From: Candidatus Wildermuthbacteria bacterium
GTDB lineage: Bacteria; Patescibacteriota; Minisyncoccia; Minisyncoccales; UBA10102
Assembly (NCBI GenBank): GCA_016177065.1
Contig: JACOVZ010000003.1
Location: forward strand, 1 to 9,012
DNA: 9,012 bases
Direction: 5' to 3'
How positions within the stretch are numbered: the stretch's first letter is position 1; each line of letters opens with the position of its first letter. The notes beneath the pieces are model-generated. The model saw only the letters and a program-made list of their open reading frames with translations. It was not told the origin of the DNA and made no database searches. Positions 1 through 4,500 of this stretch are shown here, one piece after another. The position numbers were made by a program, and so were the translations under genes.

Positions 1-32
1 AAAAGAAATTTTTTCATCTTAATTTTTTTGAA

Positions 33-53
33 AAGAAACTCAAGGAGTTTCTT
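33..53 (+). terminator. Weak hairpin, possible terminator of an upstream gene
   Basis: The arms AAGAAACTC and GAGTTTCTT pair perfectly (9 bp) around a 3-base loop, with an A-rich stretch before and a short T-rich stretch (58-62) after. The stem has only three G-C pairs, so it is weak. A second 6-bp pairing (TTGTCT 52-57 with AGACAA 66-71) overlaps its right arm and would compete with it. It could end a gene lying left of the window or fold in the leader of the next gene. No confident promoter was found in 1-124. Confidence 0.3.
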
Positions 54-113
54 GTCTGTTTTAAGAGACAAAGCTTGATTATCATGTTAGTTTTCCTTTA
101 GAACCACTCAAAA

Positions 114-120
114 AAGGAGG
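114..120 (+). promoter_or_regulatory. Strong Shine-Dalgarno site (AAGGAGG)
   Basis: AAGGAGG is fully complementary to the usual 16S rRNA 3' end. Two adjacent ATG codons follow: the one at 125 is 4 bases away and the one at 128 is 7 bases away. The second has the more usual spacing and may be the true start. The difference is a single Met residue. Confidence 0.75.
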
Positions 121-124
121 ATTC

Positions 125-979
125 ATGATGAAGTTCATTCCGCTTGATAAGTCGTGGATCATCCGTATGGGTGTACTGGATATAATCCACAACCACAACG
201 ACATTGTTCTTTTCCTTAACACCCAGACTACCTTGTCTGACGATCTGCTCGCGCTGAAACGCGCGTGCAACGTGTGGAATACCGACAACCTGATTGAAGT
301 CGGCGAGTCTGGTACTCTCTACCGTTTTCTCCAGTTTGCCTCTTGGAAACTCAATCTCAACAAGAGATTCGTAACCGAAGGCACTTTGAGAGAAAGAAAA
401 ATTGGACAAGACTCCTTGCTTGTTAGCTTGACACAGCGAGAGCTACTAGAATTAGCAGGTGAGCCGACCTCTCAATGGGCAAGTGCTACCGTGCTTCTTG
501 GAGATGAGGAGCGCTTGGTAGACGCACCCTACAAGCTTCGGGTAACTTACGAAGCTGTCGATCACTGGCGAAGCCGACGAAGCGAAGGAAATACTTGGGA
601 GCCAAGAGAAGATCCGACAATCCTCATCCAAGCTGAAACCTTCGTGAGGTTGCTTCGAGGCGAAAGACCTGACTTCGTAGCTATTCAAGCCGAGGACTAC
701 TGCTTTGCGCGTGCATTCGGTTACGTGAGCAGAGAAGAAGGTGCGCGAAAGTGGCCTACTCTCTCTGGTCATGAGAGCAACCGACTCGAGGAAATGGAGA
801 AGGTACTAGCAGAGGCTCGAGCTGGGCAGGAGATCATTTCCAAGGATCATCGTGTCATCCACGCGATTGTCATGTGGGGATTGGTGAACAAGATCGCGAT
901 CAAAGTTCGCTATCCCGATGTGATTCGCAAGAGCTGGCCGGAATTTTGGCGGTTCATTGACACGACCAAGTCGTCTTGA
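125..979 (+). CDS. Miniature EPSP synthase (AroA)-fold protein, likely enolpyruvyl transferase-like
   Basis: This 284-residue protein matches EPSP synthase motif by motif from end to end. In order it has: PxDKS...R (K9, S10, R14; E. coli K22, S23, R27); a DD-L-AL stretch at 39-45; GESGTxxRF (60-68; E. coli G96, T97, R100); ERK (90-92; R91 as E. coli R128); SQ at 116-117 (Q171); HESNRL (E217, R220; E341, R344); DHR at 241-243 (H385, R386); and KSWPEFW at 269-275 (K411). EPSP synthase joins shikimate-3-phosphate and phosphoenolpyruvate in the cytoplasm. Family members are about 430 residues long. Here roughly 140 are missing, mostly from the C-terminal half between residues 150 and 215, so the base Asp313 has no certain counterpart; D191 lies 26 residues before E217, against 28 in E. 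coli. No other shikimate gene is present, so the substrate is unknown. Many CGA arginine codons and a strong Shine-Dalgarno site set it apart from the pilus genes. The fold is well supported; the activity is inferred. Confidence 0.8.
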   Translation: MMKFIPLDKSWIIRMGVLDIIHNHNDIVLFLNTQTTLSDDLLALKRACNVWNTDNLIEVGESGTLYRFLQFASWKLNLNKRFVTEGTLRERKIGQDSLLVSLTQRELLELAGEPTSQWASATVLLGDEERLVDAPYKLRVTYEAVDHWRSRRSEGNTWEPREDPTILIQAETFVRLLRGERPDFVAIQAEDYCFARAFGYVSREEGARKWPTLSGHESNRLEEMEKVLAEARAGQEIISKDHRVIHAIVMWGLVNKIAIKVRYPDVIRKSWPEFWRFIDTTKSS

Positions 980-998
980 ACTCAATCGGTAACTTCGT

Positions 999-1032
999 GA
1001 GCCTCGCACTTTGTTTGGTGCGAGGCTCTTTT
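999..1032 (+). terminator. Rho-independent terminator after the EPSP synthase-like gene
   Basis: An 11-bp perfect stem (GAGCCTCGCAC with GTGCGAGGCTC) with an 8-base loop is followed by TTTT. It starts 20 bases after the stop codon at 977-979. It separates this gene from the next one, which has its own promoter. Confidence 0.85.
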
Positions 1033-1063
1033 CATCTCAAAGAGCGAAAATTTGCCGCCAAAG

Positions 1064-1105
1064 CCAGCAGATTTTTCAATCCTTTTTAGTTGAAAAATCT
1101 GCTGG
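1064..1105. repeat. 16-bp perfect inverted repeat upstream of and overlapping a promoter
   Basis: CCAGCAGATTTTTCAA (1064-1079) is the exact reverse complement of 1090-1105, with a 10-base spacer. Neither strand has a T-run after the stem, so it does not look like a terminator. The first six bases of the right arm are the -35 box of the promoter that follows. It is therefore probably a DNA-level element, such as a regulator site or a mobile-element remnant, and not part of the transcript of gene 1176-1910. Confidence 0.7.
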
Positions 1106-1118
1106 ATTGAGTTATACT
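1090..1118 (+). promoter_or_regulatory. Near-consensus sigma70-type promoter for gene 1176-1910
   Basis: The -35 box TTGAAA (1090-1095) and -10 box TATACT (1113-1118) are separated by exactly 17 bases. Transcription would start near 1125, giving a leader of about 50 bases with the ribosome site GGAG at 1161-1164, 11 bases before the start codon. Confidence 0.75.
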
Positions 1119-1127
1119 TAACTCAAT
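1106..1127. promoter_or_regulatory. Operator-like palindrome over the -10 box
   Basis: ATTGAGTTA (1106-1114) and TAACTCAAT (1119-1127) form a perfect 9-bp inverted repeat around a 4-base centre. The palindrome covers the -10 box and the expected transcription start, where a bound repressor would block RNA polymerase. No regulator gene is visible in the window. Confidence 0.5.
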
Positions 1128-1175
1128 TGAAAACTTGAATTTGAACAATCAACCAAGATAGGAGAAAAAACTGCC

Positions 1176-1910
1176 ATGCCCAAGAAATTAAGCATCGTCA
1201 TCTCCGGCTCTTTCCGTCGCTACTTCCAGGGAATCAGTGAAACCGTTAAGGCGTTTGAGGCGTTGGGCATTGATGTGCTTTCACCCAAAGCGTCAAAAGT
1301 GATCAACCCCGGCGAGGAGTTTGCGGTTCTTGAGACCGACGACACGAGCGACCCGAGGACATTGGAACAGCGTCACCTCAACGCAATCACTGCCGCGGAC
1401 GCACTCTATCTCTACGACCCCGATGGCTACATCGGCGATTCCTCAAAGATGGAGCTTGGCTGGGCCATTGCGCTCGGCAAGCCCGTGTTCTGCAAGGAGT
1501 TGGTGGTGGATAGTACGATCAAGTTCTTCTGCGGCACCGTTGCCACACCCGAACAAGTGAAGACGGTTCTTGTGAACCGCTCGCCGCTTGAGACTATCAA
1601 CGAGCGTTCTTCAGTGGCTGTTCTCCAACACTACATCCATGAGATGGTTGTACGGCGCGGATTTGACAAAGAATCTCCTCGCGACGTTCTCCTGCTCATG
1701 GTAGAAGAAGTCGGCGAACTCGCCAAAGCAGTCCGCAAACACCTCGGCCTCAAGTCCGACGTGGAGCGCAAAGAACGCTATCCCGTGCTGGAAGGCGAAC
1801 TTGCAGATGTTTTCATATACCTCCTTGATCTCGCGAACCTACTCAACGTCTCGCTTTTTCACGCTCTTCATGAAAAAGAGCAGGAGAACGAGAAGCGATC
1901 GTGGAAGTAA
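1176..1910 (+). CDS. Nucleoside 2-deoxyribosyltransferase-like domain fused to MazG-like pyrophosphohydrolase
   Basis: The protein has 244 residues and two domains. Residues 1 to about 130 resemble the nucleoside 2-deoxyribosyltransferase/DNPH1 superfamily: a first strand ending in SGSFR (10-14), an 'AADALYLYDPDGYIGDSS' block (73-90) and MELGWAIALGKPVF (92-105), whose E93 sits at the usual catalytic glutamate. Residues about 145-244 are an all-helical MazG-like domain with the two metal-binding motifs EExxE (177-181) and ExxD (E208, D211), plus a basic tail. MazG enzymes cut NTPs or dNTPs to NMP and pyrophosphate; DNPH1-type enzymes cut the N-glycosidic bond of deoxynucleoside monophosphates. 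A two-step cytoplasmic disposal of unwanted nucleotides is my inference. The start is supported by GGAG 11 bases upstream, and the gene ends with tandem stops TAATAA. It has its own promoter and probable operator and is not co-transcribed with its left neighbour. CGN arginine codons predominate. The domains are clear; the substrate is unknown. Confidence 0.8.
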   Translation: MPKKLSIVISGSFRRYFQGISETVKAFEALGIDVLSPKASKVINPGEEFAVLETDDTSDPRTLEQRHLNAITAADALYLYDPDGYIGDSSKMELGWAIALGKPVFCKELVVDSTIKFFCGTVATPEQVKTVLVNRSPLETINERSSVAVLQHYIHEMVVRRGFDKESPRDVLLLMVEEVGELAKAVRKHLGLKSDVERKERYPVLEGELADVFIYLLDLANLLNVSLFHALHEKEQENEKRSWK

Positions 1911-1915
1911 TAACA

Positions 1916-2009
1916 ACTCAAGGGGCGCTGAACTTCGGTTCAAGCTATTGTAAGCCCTTTGATTACAAAGCAATAGTTGAAACGCACGAAGTGCGCTACC
2001 CTTGGGAGT
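1916..2009 (+). ncRNA. Branched structured element upstream of pilM (RNA leader or small RNA candidate)
   Basis: Four helices can form at once. P1 pairs 1916-1924 with 1999-2009 (9 bp with a GG bulge at 2004-2005). P2 is TGAAC-TTCG-GTTCA (1929-1942), with a very stable UUCG tetraloop. P3 pairs 1943-1950 with 1971-1978 and encloses CTTTG-ATTA-CAAAG (1957-1970). P4 is CGCAC-GAA-GTGCG (1983-1995). GCGC 1925-1928 could instead pair with 1993-1996, extending P1 at the cost of P4. No T-run follows, so it is not a terminator. The 3' strand of P1 contains GGGAG, the ribosome site of the small ORF that follows, so folding could hide it. No known RNA family is recognised; it was folded by eye. Confidence 0.4.
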
Positions 2010-2013
2010 AAAA

Positions 2014-2055
2014 ATGCGGTATCATTGGGGCATATGGATTCCTTTAATTTCTTGA
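2014..2055 (+). CDS. Possible 13-codon leader peptide before pilM
   Basis: ATG at 2014 opens MRYHWGIWIPLIS and ends at TGA 2053-2055. A good Shine-Dalgarno, GGGAG (2004-2008), lies 5 bases upstream. The ORF is in the same frame as pilM and stops 9 bases before the pilM start, which has no ribosome site of its own. Ribosomes ending here could restart on pilM (translational coupling). It may be chance; nothing shows that the peptide itself matters. Confidence 0.3.
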   Translation: MRYHWGIWIPLIS

Positions 2056-2057
2056 CG

Positions 2058-2066
2058 TGATATAAT
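2058..2066 (+). promoter_or_regulatory. Perfect extended -10 motif overlapping the pilM start
   Basis: TGATATAAT matches the extended -10 consensus (TGnTATAAT). No good -35 box lies 16-18 bases upstream. A transcript from it would start near 2073, after the predicted pilM ATG at 2065. It is therefore either fortuitous, or translation of that transcript starts further down, for example at TTG 2110, which has AGGA at 2101-2104 upstream. Confidence 0.3.
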
Positions 2067-3126
2067 GAAACTGCGTCTCGGATCTTTTAAATTGCTGCCC
2101 AGGACTTCTTTGGGAATAGACATTGGAACCGCTTCAATCAAGGCGGCGGAACTTTCCAGATGGGCTGGCAGAGTAAGCCTGAAAAACTACGGAGAGCTGC
2201 AGGCTTCCAATATGTATGACAGGCCTTTCCGCACGTTTGAGAAGAGCGCCTTGCTTCTTTCTTCAAAAGATGTGGCAAGGGCAATCAGGGCTGTTCTTCA
2301 GGAAGCGCAGATTACAACGAAGCAGGCAGTGTTCTCGCTTCCGGATTTTTCAACATTCTTCACTCATTTCCAGCTTCCTCCAATGAGCAGAGAAGAGCTC
2401 CCGGAGGCCGTGAAGTTTGAAGCGCGAAAACACGTTCCTCTTCCCTTGTCTGAGGTGACGTTTGACTGGAAGGTGCTTGAAAAGGGGCCGCAAAACGGGA
2501 ATCCCTACAAAATCCTTCTGGTCGCGGTTCCCAACGAAGTGATTAATCAGTATCAGGAGATCGCGTCTCTTGCGAAGCTTGAGCTGAAAGCAATGGAGGC
2601 AGAAGTGTTCGGATGCATTCGCTCTTTAATAGGAGAAGACAAGAGAGCGGCTGCGCTTCTGGATATCGGAGCGCAGAGCACCACGGTTAATATCGTGTAT
2701 AAAAAGACGCTGAGGGTGTCTCACAGCATGGACATTGCGGGGAACAATCTTACAGAGCGCATTTCCCAATCTCTTTCCATAGACAAAAAGAACGCCGAAG
2801 AGCAGAAAATAGCGAAGGGCATACTCAGCAAAGATTTTTCAACAATTCTCACCCCGCTTCTTGACATTCTCATTCTTGAAATCCGCAAGGTAGCTGAAGA
2901 GTTCCTGCAGGCAGAAGGAAAGAATATTGAAAGGGTGCTTATCGCAGGAGGTTCAGCCCAGCTCTCAGGCCTGAGGGAATATTTTGAAAGCAGTATTGGG
3001 AAACCGGCAGAAATAGCAAATCCGTTCCAGAATCTGTTTTACCCCCCAATTCTGGAGCAGAAGCTTAAAACAGCAGGGCCTTCCTACGCAGTAGCAGTAG
3101 GAATGGCGCTCAGAGGATTAGAGTAA
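2065..3126 (+). CDS. pilM: PilM, actin-like type IV pilus assembly ATPase
   Basis: This 353-residue protein is of normal PilM length and has the FtsA/actin-like ATP-binding motifs: phosphate-1 GIDIGTASIK (17-26), phosphate-2 LLDIGAQSTT (198-207) and the adenosine motif VLIAGGSAQLSG (291-302). The stretch FEARKHVPLPLSEVTFDW (118-135) is typical of PilM. PilM lies on the cytoplasmic face of the membrane and binds the short N-terminal tail of PilN, linking the motor side to the PilN/PilO complex. The ATG at 2065 is chosen because it gives the usual segment of about 16 residues before the first ATP motif; an in-frame TGA at 2053 bars extension further upstream. It has no Shine-Dalgarno of its own. 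It is the first gene of the pilus operon and ends 6 bases before pilN. Confidence 0.93.
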   Translation: MKLRLGSFKLLPRTSLGIDIGTASIKAAELSRWAGRVSLKNYGELQASNMYDRPFRTFEKSALLLSSKDVARAIRAVLQEAQITTKQAVFSLPDFSTFFTHFQLPPMSREELPEAVKFEARKHVPLPLSEVTFDWKVLEKGPQNGNPYKILLVAVPNEVINQYQEIASLAKLELKAMEAEVFGCIRSLIGEDKRAAALLDIGAQSTTVNIVYKKTLRVSHSMDIAGNNLTERISQSLSIDKKNAEEQKIAKGILSKDFSTILTPLLDILILEIRKVAEEFLQAEGKNIERVLIAGGSAQLSGLREYFESSIGKPAEIANPFQNLFYPPILEQKLKTAGPSYAVAVGMALRGLE

Positions 3127-3132
3127 GCATTT

Positions 3133-3657
3133 ATGGTGGAAATTATTCCAAAACAATCTTCCCAGTCTTCATTATCAGGCACTGCATTTTTATATGCGGC
3201 CGTCGTGCTGTTTTTTGCGGCGGTCGGTTCATTTTTCGTGCTGCAGAAGCTTCAGGGAAATGCCCAAGACGAGCTTCAGCGGCTTGAAATAGAGCTTGGA
3301 ACGGCAAAAACTCCAGAAGAAAGAGTGCTTGAAGGGAAGATCTTCTCCTATGAAAGAAAGATAAAAGATTTTGCGAGCCTTGCCGCTTCCAGAGAGAGTT
3401 CTCTGCCTCCATTCCTTTTTCTTGAAGAGAACACGCATCCAAAAGTATTATTCACCAAGCTTGAATTCAACCCCGGAGACCGAGTTATGCAGCTTCAGGG
3501 AGAAACGCAGGATTTCAGCACTCTGGATGCCCAGATTCTCATTCTAAAACAGAAAGAAGAGGTGGGGTCGCTTGATGTTTCCAGCCTTTTGCTTGGAGAC
3601 CAGGGGCAAGTTAAATTTACATTGAAGATAGTGTTTTCTCAGTCGCTATTCAAATGA
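3133..3657 (+). CDS. pilN: PilN-like type IV pilus inner-membrane protein
   Basis: This 174-residue bitopic protein begins with a short cytoplasmic tail, MVEIIPK, which resembles the PilM-binding INLLP motif of known PilN proteins. One membrane helix (about 16-37) follows, then a charged region of probable coiled coil (about 42-82) and a small alpha/beta domain facing outward. The sequence is weakly conserved, as usual for PilN, so the call rests on architecture and on its position directly after pilM and before pilO. Its TGA stop overlaps the pilO start (ATGA), which suggests coupled translation. There is no close Shine-Dalgarno; AGAGGA (3112-3117) is too far upstream. Confidence 0.85.
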   Translation: MVEIIPKQSSQSSLSGTAFLYAAVVLFFAAVGSFFVLQKLQGNAQDELQRLEIELGTAKTPEERVLEGKIFSYERKIKDFASLAASRESSLPPFLFLEENTHPKVLFTKLEFNPGDRVMQLQGETQDFSTLDAQILILKQKEEVGSLDVSSLLLGDQGQVKFTLKIVFSQSLFK

Positions 3658-4172
3658 AACCCCTTCTTATCATCATCGGACTATTCTCTCTGATTGCCCT
3701 CATCGCCCTCTTTTTGCTCTGGCCTTCGTATCAGGAGTTTTCCAGCCTCAAGGAGCAGATCAAGCTTCGCAGCCAAGAGCTTCAGACGCGCCAGGCATAT
3801 TTTGAAAATCTCAGGTCTCAGGACGCAAAATTGGCAGAATACAAAACGCAGGTTGCAACGATTGACGCGGCGCTTCCCGAAGATCCCTCTCTTCCTTTGC
3901 TGTATGATCTTATTCAGGATTCAGCTGCGACATCCGGCCTTGTGCTGAGGAAAATCACGGCTTCCGTGAATCCCGCTCTTGCCGATACGGAATCTAGCAT
4001 TAAGCAGGTAAGCTCGGTCCTTGAACTGAGAGGATCCTATCTGGGGTTCAAGGGTTTTCTTGCTTCGCTTGAGCATTCCTGGAGGATTATTCAAATTCAA
4101 TCTATTGAGCTTTCTTCAGAGAGGGAAGGCCCTGTTGATTTCATTGTGCGCCTCTCGGCATTTTCCTATTAA
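3654..4172 (+). CDS. pilO: PilO-like type IV pilus inner-membrane protein
   Basis: This 172-residue protein has an N-terminal membrane helix (about 3-23), a probable coiled coil (about 27-65), the PilO-type segment LPEDPSLPLLYDLI (74-87) with the following SAATSGLVL, and a C-terminal ferredoxin-like half containing LELRGSYLGFKGFLASLE (123-140). PilO pairs with PilN through coiled coils and C-terminal domains to form the alignment complex between the motor and the pilus. The start overlaps the pilN stop by 4 bases, and the stop lies inside an AT-rich palindrome. It has no ribosome site of its own, in line with coupling to pilN. Confidence 0.87.
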   Translation: MKPLLIIIGLFSLIALIALFLLWPSYQEFSSLKEQIKLRSQELQTRQAYFENLRSQDAKLAEYKTQVATIDAALPEDPSLPLLYDLIQDSAATSGLVLRKITASVNPALADTESSIKQVSSVLELRGSYLGFKGFLASLEHSWRIIQIQSIELSSEREGPVDFIVRLSAFSY

Positions 4173-4191
4173 TTTAACAATGTTAAATTAA
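4169..4191. repeat. AT-rich palindrome spanning the pilO stop
   Basis: The arms TTAATTTAACA (4169-4179) and TGTTAAATTAA (4181-4191) are exact reverse complements around a single central base. In RNA this gives a 10-bp hairpin with an AAT loop. It contains the pilO TAA stop and ends 2 bases before the start of the pilP-like gene, so it could affect translation or mRNA processing there, or be a DNA-binding site. Confidence 0.6.
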
Positions 4192-4193
4192 CC

Positions 4194-4493
4194 ATGGCAA
4201 TCACATTTTCAAAAGAGAATACATTCACATCTCAGAAAAAAGGCCAGAAGATTTTAATCGGCGTGTTCGGGGCAGTGGCGCTTATCACCGCATTTGTGCT
4301 GTGGCAGGGGTTTTCAGGCTCGCAGGATGTTGGGATATTATCGGTTCCTCCGATTTCCGTGCTTCCGAGGCAGGCAGCGATTGATTTCTCAATCCTTGAA
4401 CAGAAGAAGCTCTTTGAGAGCTTTCTCCAGGCTCCTCCCGCAGTTTCCCTGCCTGAAAATGTCGGGCGCCCCAATCCTTTTGCTCCCTTATGA
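4194..4493 (+). CDS. Short PilP-like membrane protein of the pilus operon
   Basis: This 99-residue protein has a cytoplasmic N-terminal tail, one membrane helix (about 20-38) and an outward tail rich in proline that ends in GRPNPFAPL. That ending resembles the conserved NPF/DPF-x-P motif of PilP, and the gene follows pilO, the usual place of pilP. Classical PilP is a lipoprotein of about 170 residues with a beta domain that touches the PilQ secretin. Here there is no lipobox cysteine and no beta domain, as expected in a cell without an outer membrane secretin. The start follows an AT-rich palindrome and lacks a Shine-Dalgarno; the stop lies 7 bases before pilB. PilP homology is inferred from position and the terminal motif only. 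Confidence 0.75.
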   Translation: MAITFSKENTFTSQKKGQKILIGVFGAVALITAFVLWQGFSGSQDVGILSVPPISVLPRQAAIDFSILEQKKLFESFLQAPPAVSLPENVGRPNPFAPL

Positions 4494-4500
4494 ATCCCGT

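Noticed and set aside
98..409. 103-residue minus-strand ORF overlapping the first gene
   Set aside because: It is antisense to the motif-bearing part of the EPSP synthase-like protein and lacks a ribosome site.
36..1925. AACTCAAGG occurs at 37-45 and again at 1915-1923, as if flanking the first two genes as a direct repeat
   Set aside because: A 9-base match is expected many times by chance in 9 kb, and no longer match or transposase is present.
1916..2009. The branched element read as a tRNA gene or an integron attC site
   Set aside because: It has no T-loop sequence, anticodon arm geometry or CCA end, and it lacks the paired RYYYAAC/GTTRRRY ends of attC.
3654..3657. Possible UGA-to-glycine recoding, as in some Patescibacteria
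   Set aside because: UGA ends the EPSP synthase-like, pilN and pilP-like genes at sensible places, including the ATGA overlap with pilO; reading through would not give family-like extensions.
4294..4500. The pilB frame is open upstream to an ATG at 4294, which would add 69 residues
   Set aside because: This part overlaps the pilP-like gene, its translation looks like an out-of-frame reading (Arg, Cys and Leu rich), and the PilB N-terminal domain begins at ATG 4501.
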